DNA of 64,000 bases, taken from positions 1-64,000 of the forward strand of contig PHCZ01000009.1 in NCBI GenBank assembly GCA_002840895.1. The letters run 5' to 3'. Positions 1-8,827 of this stretch are shown one piece after another. Source of the stretch: Bacteroidetes bacterium HGW-Bacteroidetes-8. Its GTDB lineage: Bacteria; Bacteroidota; Bacteroidia; Bacteroidales; UBA932. The notes below the pieces were generated by a model, which had not been told where the DNA came from, did not search any database, and saw nothing but the letters and a program-made list of their open reading frames with translations. The position numbers and the translations under genes were made by a program. The first letter of the stretch is position 1; the number at the start of each line of letters is the position of its first letter.

Positions 1-83
1 TTCTAAAAGTAAATTAAGGAATGAACTCAATTAATTATATTTGTAAAAATCGTGTCAACCTATTTCAGTACGAGACAGTCAGC

Positions 84-130
84 GGTCTGCTCCGCAATTG
101 TGTTTACTGCTGCGCAGGTTTTCAACTGTC
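84..130 (+). repeat. dispersed palindromic repeat, family 2, copy 1
   Basis: The stretch starts GGTCTGCTCCGCA and continues with a TGTTTAC-type spacer, a second palindrome CTGCTGCGCAG and TTCAACTG. The same layout occurs near 18,054, 44,591 and 44,738. It consists of two adjacent short self-complementary blocks separated by about 10 bases, as in REP-like elements. This copy is the most diverged. It lies in the gene-free first 259 bases, where I see no convincing coding region. Confidence 0.6.
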
Positions 131-161
131 TGTCCAGCCTTTGGGGGGGTATATAAATTTC

Positions 162-194
162 ATGGGGCCTTATCTCCGAGAGATAAAACCCCAT
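162..194. other. stable hairpin downstream of the helicase gene
   Basis: ATGGGG and TTATCTC on the left pair with GAGATAA and CCCCAT on the right, with a 3-base loop and a 2x2 internal loop (cc/aa). It lies about 65 bases beyond the stop of the minus-strand helicase. Neither side has a clear T-tract, so a terminator role is only possible. Confidence 0.4.
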
Positions 195-259
195 TACTTA
201 ACCTAAACTTAAACTATGAAAAACTTCATCTTAATAATTAACAAATCTCGTGCCACAAA

Positions 260-2797
260 TTATTCTACGATACGAAGTTTTGCAAATTTAAGTAATAATA
301 TTTTCCTTCCTCCTTCATTAAAATCTACAACTGCCTTTAAATTAAGAGGATCACCCTCAATTGAGAGAATGTGACCAAATCCGAAGCGATCGTGCTCGAT
401 TTTTTGACCTGCTGCTAGTTTTGAGATTGGATCTGCAATAAAGTTTGGATCGGCTGGTTTTGGGTGCGTAAAACCTGCAGATGCCCTTTTGGCAGGCATT
501 GAAGATTCGCCTGGGGCAGAGGATTGACTACCAGATCTATTGAAAGAACCTGTGCGGTTAACAGTTCCGGGACGATTGGCTGAACCCGAACTGTTGGAAG
601 AGACAGAGTTATTGGCAGAGCCAGTTCTGTTGGAAGAGCTGCTACCGGCCCAAGAGGCCCCGCCCGATCGATTGAATGAACCTGGGCGGTTAGCAGTTCC
701 GGGACGACTGGCTGAATCCGAACTGTGATATGAATCGGAATCTGCACTGAAACCTGAGCTAGCGCCAAAGCGGCCATTTTTTTCGTTTTCAAGATCCGGC
801 CAGTTGAGGAATTTTGGATTTATCTCTCTTAGGAAGCGGCTGGGAGGATAACTTACGTGGCTACCCCAACGGAAACGAGATTGGGCATAAGATATGGTTA
901 CACTCTTTTTTGCCCGGGTTATCGCCACATACATAAGCCTGCGCTCCTCCTCAATTTCGCTTTCGTTGCTGGATGAGTTTACAGAAGGGAAAAGATTCTC
1001 CTCCAGCCCTATTATATAGACGTGCGTAAACTCCAGCCCTTTAGCAGAGTGCACGGTCATTAAGCTTATTTTATTTGAATCTTCATCTTTATTATCGTCC
1101 ATCACACTCATCAGGGAGATGGTCTCCAGATAGTCGCCAAGAAAAGCGGCAGGGATAACGGTTGCAGATTCGGATTCAAGGTCAGATTCGGCCTCCTGCT
1201 CCTCCACAAAGGCCTTGATGGAGTTGAAGAGCTCCTCTACGTTTTCTGCACGGGACTGCCCCTCGAGGGTGGTGTCGCTTTTTAGCAGGGTGGCGTAGCC
1301 GCTTCGGATAAAGATCTCCATAGCGATGTCATAGGCGTTAATAGCGGCAACTCTGGAGCGGATGTCTGAGATGATGCCGCAGAACTCCATAAAACGGTTA
1401 TAGGTAGCGCTCTTGATCCCAAAACTTTGCACATCTCCGGTAAAGAGAGCCTCCCACATTGAGACCCCGCCGGCTGCAGCGGCAGCAGAGAGGTAACCCA
1501 TAGTTGTGTCGCCGATACCTTTTCCGGAGACCTTTATTGCCCGGCGAAACGCTTCGTCATCTTTGGGGTTGACCAAAAGACGCAGGTAAGCCATCATATC
1601 CTTAACCTCTGCACGGTCGTAGAAAGAGTGCCCACCATAAATTTTGTAGGGCAGAGATCTCTTGCGCAGAGCCTCCTCCACGGCGCGCGACTGAGCATTG
1701 GTTCTGTAGAGGATGGCAAATTCGCTATATGCAGATTTCTCTTTATATATTTTGGAGACAATTGATGAGGCCAGCAGGAAAGACTCCTCCTGGTCTGTGT
1801 AGGCCTTTACAACCTCAATATTATCCCCTACCGAAGCAGCCGAGAAACACTCCTTCTTTAACTGAAGAGAGTTTCGGGAAATAAGCGAATTTGCCGCATT
1901 TACAATTGTCTGGGTAGAACGGTAGTTCTGCTCCAGACGAAACTCCTTAGCCTCAGGATAATCCTTCTTGAAATTGAGAATGTTCTCTATCCGCGCGCCA
2001 CGAAAAGCATAGATGCTCTGGGAGTCATCTCCCACCACGCACAAATTCCGGTGCTTCTCAGATAACTTTTTTACAATAAGCCACTGTGCAAAATTTGTAT
2101 CCTGATACTCATCTACAAGAATGAATGAAAACCTGCTGCGTAACTTATCTAAAACCTCCGGGAAGTCACGAATCAAGATGTTAGTATAGAGCAATATATC
2201 ATCAAAATCCATTGCTCCACTCTGCCTGCATCTCTTCTCATACAGAGCATAAATCTCTCCTATTCTCGGTTTTCTTGCAGCTGCGTCATTCTGCTGCAAA
2301 GTGGCGTTTGAGAGGTAGGAAGCAGATGTAATAAGATTATTTTTTGCCATTGAGATTCTTGAGAGAACCTCGTTTGGCTTGTATATCTTTTCGTCAAGAG
2401 ATAGCTCCTTCACACAATTCCTGATGGCACTCCTTGAATCCGATGTGTCGTAAATTGTAAATGAGGTTGGGAAACCTATCAACCCCGCATCTTCACGCAA
2501 AAAACGGACAAAAACCGAGTGAAATGTGCCCATCCACAAATACCTCGCCCTGTCATACCCAACAAGAGTGGAGATCCTCTCCTTCATCTCCTTGGATGCT
2601 TTGTTGGTAAAAGTCAAAGCAAGTATGGAGCCCGCATTGTGGCCATTACTTAAAACATTGGCTATTCTGCAAGTAAGAACCCTGGTCTTCCCCGAACCCG
2701 CCCCCGCAATTATGAGTGAGGGACCTGTAAACTCTTCAACTGCTTGTTTTTGAGCAGGATTAAGCCCCTCAATTATACTAGAAAATTCTCTGTTCAT
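260..2797 (-). CDS. UvrD/PcrA-type superfamily 1 DNA helicase
   Basis: An ATP-dependent 3'-5' DNA helicase of the UvrD/PcrA/Rep family, which unwinds DNA in repair and replication restart. The Q motif LNPAQKQAV (about residues 12-20), Walker A AGAGSGKT (31-38) and motif II DEYQD (about 229-233) are visible, as are later family motifs such as QNYRST and VAITRAKK. I place the start at the ATG at 2797 because the family begins just before LNPAQ; an upstream ATG at 2869 would add 24 residues of unlikely sequence. Residues about 686-769 are a Ser/Asn/Arg/Gly-rich repeat region (units such as NRPGSFNRSG) between the helicase core and the C-terminal domain that ends the protein. It diverges from nqrA; the intergenic gap is only 95 bases. 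Confidence 0.95.
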   Translation of the reverse strand: MNREFSSIIEGLNPAQKQAVEEFTGPSLIIAGAGSGKTRVLTCRIANVLSNGHNAGSILALTFTNKASKEMKERISTLVGYDRARYLWMGTFHSVFVRFLREDAGLIGFPTSFTIYDTSDSRSAIRNCVKELSLDEKIYKPNEVLSRISMAKNNLITSASYLSNATLQQNDAAARKPRIGEIYALYEKRCRQSGAMDFDDILLYTNILIRDFPEVLDKLRSRFSFILVDEYQDTNFAQWLIVKKLSEKHRNLCVVGDDSQSIYAFRGARIENILNFKKDYPEAKEFRLEQNYRSTQTIVNAANSLISRNSLQLKKECFSAASVGDNIEVVKAYTDQEESFLLASSIVSKIYKEKSAYSEFAILYRTNAQSRAVEEALRKRSLPYKIYGGHSFYDRAEVKDMMAYLRLLVNPKDDEAFRRAIKVSGKGIGDTTMGYLSAAAAAGGVSMWEALFTGDVQSFGIKSATYNRFMEFCGIISDIRSRVAAINAYDIAMEIFIRSGYATLLKSDTTLEGQSRAENVEELFNSIKAFVEEQEAESDLESESATVIPAAFLGDYLETISLMSVMDDNKDEDSNKISLMTVHSAKGLEFTHVYIIGLEENLFPSVNSSSNESEIEEERRLMYVAITRAKKSVTISYAQSRFRWGSHVSYPPSRFLREINPKFLNWPDLENEKNGRFGASSGFSADSDSYHSSDSASRPGTANRPGSFNRSGGASWAGSSSSNRTGSANNSVSSNSSGSANRPGTVNRTGSFNRSGSQSSAPGESSMPAKRASAGFTHPKPADPNFIADPISKLAAGQKIEHDRFGFGHILSIEGDPLNLKAVVDFNEGGRKILLLKFAKLRIVE
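490..740 (-). repeat. low-complexity coding repeat in the helicase C-terminus
   Basis: Degenerate in-frame repeats rich in Ser, Gly, Asn, Arg and Pro (units like SRPGTANRPGSFNRSG recur about three times). At the DNA level, segments such as cggttagcagttccgggacg are repeated near 555 and 685. This lies in the linker between the helicase core and the C-terminal domain. Confidence 0.75.
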
Positions 2798-2830
2798 TGG
2801 GTACAAATTTATAAATAATGTGTATCTTTG
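2798..2830 (+). promoter_or_regulatory. promoter of the nqr operon
   Basis: TATCTTTG at 2823-2830 matches the Bacteroidota -7 consensus TAnnTTTG exactly. TTGG at 2798-2801, 21 bases upstream, is a plausible -33 element (consensus TTTG). The nqrA start lies about 60 bases downstream. On the other strand, TAAATTTG (complement of 2804-2811) is a possible -7 element for the divergent helicase gene, only 7 bases from its ATG, so that transcript might be nearly leaderless. Confidence 0.65.
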
Positions 2831-2892
2831 CGGCAAAAATTTTATCAAAACGATACATTTATATAACAATTTGAGATAATTATTTATAAATA

Positions 2893-4275
2893 ATGTCAGA
2901 CCACATTAGATTACGAAAAGGTTTAAACATTCCACTAAAAGGGGATGCAAAAAACCAAATTACCAAAACAGTATCTGTAGATATTGCAGCGGTTAAGCCA
3001 ACCGACTATAAAGCACTCAATGCCAAATTATTGGTCAAAGAGGGTGACGAGGTAAAGGCTGGGACACCCGTTCTGGTAGACAAAAAAAGAGATTCAATTA
3101 AAATATGCTCGCCCATCAGCGGTAAGGTATCCCAAATAGTACGCGGAGAGAAAAGAAAATTGCTGGAGATACTTATAGAAGCAGATCATAAAAATGAGTA
3201 TGAGAGTTTTAACACTCCAAACCCAAAATCTGCAACAAAGGGAGAGATAATAAACGCGCTCCTAAGCAGCGGCCTGTGGGCAACCTTCAAACAGCGACCA
3301 TACGGAACCATCCCTGACCCGGAAATTGAGCCAAAAGCCATCTTCATTTCCGGCTTCGACTCATCTCCATTGGCGCCCGATCTCGATTTTGCATTAAAGG
3401 CAGAGATCGAAAACATTCAGACAGGAATTGATGTTCTCTCAAAATTAAGCACAGGCGGAGTTCACCTGGGCCTTCACGCCTCCAACTACGCCAGCAGCCC
3501 TTTCCATAGAATGGAAAAAGTTGTAATCCACACATTTGACGGAGTACACCCAGCCGGAAATGTAGGAGTCCAAATCCATCACATAAGCCCTATGAACAAA
3601 GGCGAAATAGCCTGGACTATAGACCTGTACAATGTAGCAGCCATCGGGCGCCTCTTCAAAAAGGGGATCTACGACCTGCGCAAGATTATTGCAATTACAG
3701 GCCCTAGAGCTAAACACACAAGCTACATAGAGACTATCCCCGGAATGTGCCTGAGCGAAATAAAAGAGTATGCAGATATTAAAGGAGACGAAAAGTCAAA
3801 AGAGGCTCCGCTTCCAATAAGATATATCAGCGGTAACGCTTTAACCGGAGACAATGTTGGCAAAGATGGATACCTGGGATTCTTCCACAACCAGATAACA
3901 CTGATTAGCGAAGGTAACTATTACGAGATGCTGGGATGGGTTAAACCTTTCAGAATGAAAAAATTCAGCTTATCACACTCATATTTTTCGTGGCTCTTCC
4001 CAAAGAAGAGATACTCTCTGGATACCAACCTTAACGGAGGAGAGAGAGCACTTGTGGTAACAGGGTTGTACGAGAAGGTTGTACCGATGGACATCTACCC
4101 GATGTATCTGATAAAAGCCATAATGGCAGAAGATATAGACAAGATGGAGCAGCTGGGTATTTACGAAGTTATTGAAGAGGACCTGGCACTTTGCGAATTT
4201 GTCTGCCCTTCAAAAACCGAGATACAAGAGATTATTTCAAAAGGTATAGACCTTATGATTAAAGAAATGTCATAA
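2893..4275 (+). CDS. nqrA: Na+-translocating NADH:quinone reductase subunit A
   Basis: The peripheral cytoplasmic subunit of the Na+-NQR complex, which couples NADH oxidation and quinone reduction to sodium export. The 460-residue length, the N-terminal RLRKGLNIPLKG region and the complete downstream nqrB-F order identify it. It starts the operon behind a TATCTTTG promoter and is followed 13 bases later by nqrB. NqrA has no cofactor motif of its own and is recognised by overall sequence and context. Confidence 0.96.
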   Translation: MSDHIRLRKGLNIPLKGDAKNQITKTVSVDIAAVKPTDYKALNAKLLVKEGDEVKAGTPVLVDKKRDSIKICSPISGKVSQIVRGEKRKLLEILIEADHKNEYESFNTPNPKSATKGEIINALLSSGLWATFKQRPYGTIPDPEIEPKAIFISGFDSSPLAPDLDFALKAEIENIQTGIDVLSKLSTGGVHLGLHASNYASSPFHRMEKVVIHTFDGVHPAGNVGVQIHHISPMNKGEIAWTIDLYNVAAIGRLFKKGIYDLRKIIAITGPRAKHTSYIETIPGMCLSEIKEYADIKGDEKSKEAPLPIRYISGNALTGDNVGKDGYLGFFHNQITLISEGNYYEMLGWVKPFRMKKFSLSHSYFSWLFPKKRYSLDTNLNGGERALVVTGLYEKVVPMDIYPMYLIKAIMAEDIDKMEQLGIYEVIEEDLALCEFVCPSKTEIQEIISKGIDLMIKEMS

Positions 4276-4288
4276 TTACGAGATAGAG

Positions 4289-5446
4289 ATGAAAGCAATA
4301 CGAAAATTAGTAGACAATATAAAACCCACATTCAGTAAGGGTGGCAAGCTAAGCTTTTTACACTCCACGTTTGACGCATTCGAAACCTTTCTTTTTGTAC
4401 CCAACACAGTAACAAAAAAAGGGACACATATAAGAGACAGCATAGAGCTCAAGAGAACTATGACAATGGTTATCATTGCCCTGCTTCCGGCTCTGCTTTT
4501 TGGGATGTGGAACGTTGGATACCAGCACAGTCTGGCCACAGGAACTAATATGGATTTCTGGCAGATAATCCTTTACGGATTTATCAAAGTCTTTCCAATG
4601 GTTGTGGTCTCCTATGTAGTGGGGCTGGGAATCGAATTTGTATCTGCACAAATAAGAGGACACGAAGTTAACGAAGGGTATCTTGTAACAGGGATGCTCA
4701 TTCCGCTTATTATGCCTGTAGATCTCCCTCTCTGGATGCTTGCCCTTTCTGTGGTTTTTGCCGTTATAGTTGGCAAAGAGGTGTTCGGAGGAACCGGAAT
4801 GAACATCTGGAACCCCGCACTTATAGCCAGGGCATTCGCCTTCTTTGCATATCCTTCACATATGTCCGGAGATAAAGTTTGGGTAGCAGGGCTCACCAAA
4901 GGCGAAGGCATCGTAGATGGCTTCTCCGGAGCAACCCCTCTGGCCAACGCTCAGGCAGGGCTGGATATCCCCTCATTTATGGATATGTTTTTGGGAAACA
5001 TCCCTGGTTCTGTAGGAGAGACATCTGCACTGGCAATTCTGGTAGGCGCAGCTCTACTAATATTTACAGGAATAGCCAGCTGGAAAATAATGCTCTCAGT
5101 TTTTGCGGGGGGGCTCCTTACCGGCCTCTTTCTAAACCTGGTTGCACCATCTCCCGAATCTTACCTCGCGATTCCTGCTTACTACCACCTGGTAATGGGA
5201 GGGTTCGCATTTGGGGCAGTATTTATGGCAACGGATCCTGTAACCGGCTCTCAGACAGAAAAAGGGAAATGGTTTTACGGATTTCTGATAGGCTTCTTTG
5301 CTGTTATTATTCGGGTTTTCAACCCGGGTTATCCGGAGGGTATGATGCTTGCAATATTGCTGCTAAACACATTTGCACCACTTATTGACCATATTGTTGT
5401 TCAGGCAAGCATCAAAAAGAGATTAAACAGAGCTGTCATTAAATAA
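4289..5446 (+). CDS. nqrB: Na+-translocating NADH:quinone reductase subunit B
   Basis: A polytopic inner-membrane subunit of Na+-NQR that carries covalently bound FMN and contributes to the sodium channel. The flavinylation motif SGAT is at residues 213-216 (GFSGATPLA), with Thr216 the expected FMN-linked residue. Many hydrophobic segments span residues about 55-380. Length 385 is normal for the family. The product depends on an ApbE flavin transferase, which is not in this window. It sits between nqrA and nqrC, with gaps of 13 bases on both sides. Confidence 0.96.
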   Translation: MKAIRKLVDNIKPTFSKGGKLSFLHSTFDAFETFLFVPNTVTKKGTHIRDSIELKRTMTMVIIALLPALLFGMWNVGYQHSLATGTNMDFWQIILYGFIKVFPMVVVSYVVGLGIEFVSAQIRGHEVNEGYLVTGMLIPLIMPVDLPLWMLALSVVFAVIVGKEVFGGTGMNIWNPALIARAFAFFAYPSHMSGDKVWVAGLTKGEGIVDGFSGATPLANAQAGLDIPSFMDMFLGNIPGSVGETSALAILVGAALLIFTGIASWKIMLSVFAGGLLTGLFLNLVAPSPESYLAIPAYYHLVMGGFAFGAVFMATDPVTGSQTEKGKWFYGFLIGFFAVIIRVFNPGYPEGMMLAILLLNTFAPLIDHIVVQASIKKRLNRAVIK

Positions 5447-5459
5447 GGGGGAGAAAACG

Positions 5460-6206
5460 ATGGATACAAATAAAAATTTATACACAATACTATATGCAAC
5501 CGGAATGGTTGTGGTTGTAGCTGTAGTCCTCGCATTCGCATCATCACTCCTAAAGGAGAGGCAGCAAAGGAATGTAGAGATAGAGCGAAAGCAGATGATT
5601 CTCCGCTCCGTTCATCTGGCTGCAGATGCCAATACAGTTAAGGACAAAGACAGTTATGTAGAGCAGGAGTACGCAAAATTTATCACCGACTCCTCTATAA
5701 CCGAAGGAGAGAAACAACTCACCCTCTATATCTGCAAAATTGAGAGCGGAGAGAGGTTTTATATAATACCACTTCACGGAGTGGGTCTCTGGGGCCCGGT
5801 TTGGGGTTATATCTCACTTAAAAACGACTTCAACTCCGTTTACGGTGCAACATTTGACCACAAAAGCGAGACACCCGGTCTTGGTGCAGAGATTACAACT
5901 AACGAATTCTCAGGACAATTTGAAAACAAGAGAATCTTTGACGATAAGGGAGAGTATGTCTCTGTAAAGGTTGTGAAAGGTGGGGCAATAGAGGGCGATT
6001 ACCATCAGGTAGATGCAATATCAGGAGGAACCATCACATCAAAGGCAGTTGAAGATATGCTGTTCAAAAACATCCGGGAGTATATGAACTTCTTCTCAGA
6101 AAATCTTAAAGCGGCTCAAGAGAGAGCACAGGAGAAGGCCCGTGCAGATGAGCAGGCCGCACTTGAGGCAGCAATAATTAATAACCGAGAAAACTTAGTA
6201 AGATGA
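5460..6206 (+). CDS. nqrC: Na+-translocating NADH:quinone reductase subunit C
   Basis: A membrane-anchored subunit with covalent FMN. It has one N-terminal transmembrane segment (about residues 8-30) followed by a periplasmic FMN-binding domain. The flavinylation motif reads SGGTITS (188-194), with Thr191 the likely attachment site; the usual Ala of SGAT is Gly here. The C-terminal 35 residues form a charged, Ala/Glu/Arg-rich tail ([15 protein letters not shown]) that looks helical. The stop overlaps the nqrD start by four bases, consistent with coupled translation. Confidence 0.95.
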   Translation: MDTNKNLYTILYATGMVVVVAVVLAFASSLLKERQQRNVEIERKQMILRSVHLAADANTVKDKDSYVEQEYAKFITDSSITEGEKQLTLYICKIESGERFYIIPLHGVGLWGPVWGYISLKNDFNSVYGATFDHKSETPGLGAEITTNEFSGQFENKRIFDDKGEYVSVKVVKGGAIEGDYHQVDAISGGTITSKAVEDMLFKNIREYMNFFSENLKAAQERAQEKARADEQAALEAAIINNRENLVR

Positions 6207-6829
6207 GCAATAAAAAGATATTTATAGAGCCGCTTTTCAAGAACAATCCAGTAACCGTACTGGTGCTGGGAATCTGTTCTGCTCTGGCAGTAACCGTTAA
6301 GCTGGAGCCGGCACTTGTGATGGCACTCTCAGTTACTGTTGTTACCGGATTTTCCGGTATGATTGTTTCATTAATCCGCAATACAATCCCAAACCGTATA
6401 CGAATTATAGTTCAACTGGTAGTGGTTGCGATGCTGGTGATTCTTGTAGACCAGCTACTTAAAGCCTATGCATACGAAGTTAGCAAACAGCTCTCTGTAT
6501 TTGTTGGGCTGATAATAACCAACTGCATCATTATGGGACGTATAGAGGCTTTTGCACTTGCAAACAAACCAATTCCATCTCTTATAGATGGGTTGGCTAA
6601 TGGGCTTGGCTACGGAATAATACTTGTAGTTGTCGCCTTCTTCCGCGAACTTCTGGGATCCGGAACCTTGATGGGATATCAGATTATACCAAACGCAATC
6701 TACATTAAAAACGGAGGATTTTATGAAAACAACGGTCTTCTAATACTCCCTCCGGCAGCTCTGATTCTGGTAGGGCTATTCATTTGGGTTCAGAGAAGTA
6801 TCTCCAAAGAGTTAATTGAAAAAAAATAA
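6203..6829 (+). CDS. nqrD: Na+-translocating NADH:quinone reductase subunit D
   Basis: A small polytopic membrane subunit (208 residues, about six helices) of the NqrD/RnfE family. It pairs with NqrE around the Fe-S centre in the membrane. The hydrophobic segments and the conserved region [17 protein letters not shown] (about residues 101-117) fit the family, including the conserved Cys. Its ATG overlaps the nqrC stop and nqrE follows after 12 bases. Confidence 0.95.
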   Translation: MSNKKIFIEPLFKNNPVTVLVLGICSALAVTVKLEPALVMALSVTVVTGFSGMIVSLIRNTIPNRIRIIVQLVVVAMLVILVDQLLKAYAYEVSKQLSVFVGLIITNCIIMGRIEAFALANKPIPSLIDGLANGLGYGIILVVVAFFRELLGSGTLMGYQIIPNAIYIKNGGFYENNGLLILPPAALILVGLFIWVQRSISKELIEKK

Positions 6830-6841
6830 CACATATCCACT

Positions 6842-7459
6842 ATGCAAGAGTTAATTAATATTTTCGTAAAGTCTATCTTTATAGACAATATGGTATTTGC
6901 ATACTTCCTAGGGATGTGTTCATACCTGGCAGTATCAAAGAATGTAAAGACAGCTGTAGGTCTTGGACTGGCTGTAATCTTTGTTTTGGGAGTAACCCTT
7001 CCTGTAAACTATCTGCTTTTCAAATACGTACTATCTCCGGGTGCACTTGCCTGGCTAAACCCATCATATGCAAATATAGACCTCAACTTTCTAAGTTTTA
7101 TCATCTTCATTGCTGTAATCGCATCTATGGTTCAGCTGGTAGAGATGGTTGTGGAGAAGTTCTCCCCGGGTCTATACTCTTCACTTGGAATCTTCCTTCC
7201 GTTGATTGCAGTAAACTGTGCAATCCTTGGAGGGTCGCTATTTATGCAGGAGAGGGCATACGAGACACTTGCACAGGCAACAGTCTTTGGCCTGGGATCG
7301 GGCTTCGGATGGTTCCTGGCAATAGTTGCTCTGGCGGCAATTCGTGAAAAGCTCTCCTACTCTAACGTTCCTGCTCCGCTTCGCGGGCTGGGCATCACAT
7401 TTATTGTTGTAGGGCTTATGGGCATTGCCTTTATGAGCTTTATGGGTATAAAACTATAG
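6842..7459 (+). CDS. nqrE: Na+-translocating NADH:quinone reductase subunit E
   Basis: A polytopic membrane subunit (205 residues) of the NqrE/RnfA family. The conserved Cys-containing segments [11 protein letters not shown] (about residues 23-33) and [12 protein letters not shown] (about 119-130) are present and supply membrane Fe-S ligands in the known complex. It lies 6 bases upstream of nqrF in the intact operon. Confidence 0.95.
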   Translation: MQELINIFVKSIFIDNMVFAYFLGMCSYLAVSKNVKTAVGLGLAVIFVLGVTLPVNYLLFKYVLSPGALAWLNPSYANIDLNFLSFIIFIAVIASMVQLVEMVVEKFSPGLYSSLGIFLPLIAVNCAILGGSLFMQERAYETLAQATVFGLGSGFGWFLAIVALAAIREKLSYSNVPAPLRGLGITFIVVGLMGIAFMSFMGIKL

Positions 7460-7465
7460 ACATTT

Positions 7466-8713
7466 ATGGAACTGACACTTATTACAATACTATCTATAAT
7501 AGCTTTCCTGGCAGTTACCCTGCTATTGGTTGCTATACTTCTATATGCTAAGGCAAAGCTCACTCCCTCGGGTAAAGTTCAACTTACAATCAACGGCGAG
7601 AGGGAGATAGAGGTCTCTCCGGGAGAGAGCATTCTATCTACACTCTCCAACAATAAAATCTTTTTGCCATCTGCCTGTGGAGGCGGCGGAACCTGCGGAA
7701 TGTGCAAATGCCGTGTCACTAAAGGTGGAGGTGAGATTCTACCGACCGAGGTGGGCTTCTTCACCCGTAAAGAGCAGAATAACCAATGGAGGCTTGGATG
7801 CCAGGTCAAAGTTAAAGAAGATCTTGAAATTGAGGTTCCGGAAGAGGTTCTGGGAATTAAGAAGTGGGAGTGCGAGGTTGTTAGCAACAACAATGTGGCT
7901 ACATTCATCAAGGAGTTTGTTGTAAAACTTCCTGAGGGTGAGCTGCTTCACTTCAAATCCGGAGGGTATATTCAGATAGATATCCCTAAATGTGAGGTAG
8001 ATTTCTCGACAGATGTCCAGGTAGAGGAGAGGTTCCGCGACGAGTGGGACAGTCTCAATATTTGGAGTTTAAAGATGAAGAACAGCGAAGAGACCTTCCG
8101 TGCCTACTCAATGGCCAACCACCCTGCAGAGGGCAACATAATAATGCTAAATATCCGAATTGCCACCCCTCCTTGGGACAGGGCTAAAGGGACATTTATG
8201 CCTGTTAACCCGGGGGTATGCTCATCCTACATCTTCTCCCGCAAACCGGGCGATAAGGTGACAATCTCCGGCCCGTATGGCGAGTTCTTCATAAAAGACA
8301 CACAAAACGAAATAGTATTCATAGGTGGAGGTGCAGGTATGGCACCAATGCGTTCACACATCTTCCACCTCTTCCACACCGAGAGAACCACCCGTAAAGT
8401 GAGTTTCTGGTATGGGGCTCGCTCGCTTCGCGAAGTATTCTACGAAGATGAGTTCCGCGCCATCGAGAAAGAGTTTCCAAACTTCACCTTCAATCTTGCC
8501 CTGAGCGAGCCGAAACAAGAAGACAACTGGACCGGATACACCGGATTTATCCACAAAGTCCTCTACGACAACTACCTGAGCAAGCACGAAGAGCCGGAAG
8601 AGATCGAATACTACCTATGCGGCCCGCCTATGATGAACAGCGCAGTAAGCACAATGCTGGACAACCTTGGTGTACCAATCGAGAACATCGCATTTGACGA
8701 TTTTGGCGGATAA
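7466..8713 (+). CDS. nqrF: Na+-translocating NADH:quinone reductase subunit F
   Basis: The NADH-oxidising entry subunit of the pump. It has an N-terminal membrane helix (about residues 3-25), a 2Fe-2S ferredoxin domain with the ligand pattern [10 protein letters not shown] and a later GC at the expected spacing, an FAD-binding motif RAYSMANHP, and an NAD-binding region with [13 protein letters not shown]. It ends in the usual DDFGG. Its TAA stop is also the first part of a dispersed palindromic repeat (AACCTTGCC...), and the last codons plus repeat are duplicated just downstream. Confidence 0.97.
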   Translation: MELTLITILSIIAFLAVTLLLVAILLYAKAKLTPSGKVQLTINGEREIEVSPGESILSTLSNNKIFLPSACGGGGTCGMCKCRVTKGGGEILPTEVGFFTRKEQNNQWRLGCQVKVKEDLEIEVPEEVLGIKKWECEVVSNNNVATFIKEFVVKLPEGELLHFKSGGYIQIDIPKCEVDFSTDVQVEERFRDEWDSLNIWSLKMKNSEETFRAYSMANHPAEGNIIMLNIRIATPPWDRAKGTFMPVNPGVCSSYIFSRKPGDKVTISGPYGEFFIKDTQNEIVFIGGGAGMAPMRSHIFHLFHTERTTRKVSFWYGARSLREVFYEDEFRAIEKEFPNFTFNLALSEPKQEDNWTGYTGFIHKVLYDNYLSKHEEPEEIEYYLCGPPMMNSAVSTMLDNLGVPIENIAFDDFGG

Positions 8714-8754
8714 CCTTGCCAAGCATCGTGGGGCATTGCTGATAATCAAGCATC
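8712..8754 (+). repeat. REP-like repeat, family 1, copy 1
   Basis: It begins AACCTTGCCAAGCATCGTGG and continues to TTGCTGATAATCAAG. The first part contains a CTTG-C-CAAG palindrome and an imperfect GCCAAG/CGTGGGGC pairing, and the second part contains TGCTGAT/ATCAAGCA. The first two A residues belong to the nqrF stop codon. Confidence 0.8.
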
Positions 8755-8775
8755 TAGGGGTGTATCTTGGCGGGT

Positions 8776-8818
8776 AACCTTGCCAAGCATCTTGGGGCAT
8801 TGCTGATAATCAAGTATC
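8776..8818 (+). repeat. REP-like repeat, family 1, copy 2 (tandem)
   Basis: A near-exact copy of the element 64 bases upstream. The preceding bases cttggcgggta also copy the nqrF tail (ttttggcggata), so the duplicated unit includes the last codons of nqrF. In this copy CCAAG-CAT-CTTGG pairs perfectly, which supports selection for a hairpin. Confidence 0.8.
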
Positions 8819-8827
8819 TTGTAGTGT

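Noticed and set aside
21-206. A 61-codon open frame at the window start
   Set aside because: It runs through a palindromic repeat and a hairpin, has no recognisable family features, and its composition follows the repeats rather than a protein.
8712-8818. Family 1 repeats as ordinary rho-independent terminators
   Set aside because: The copies have no T-tract after the stems, occur in both orientations relative to genes, and include a promoter-side copy at 34309. A role in termination is still possible but does not explain the conservation of the GATAATCA part.
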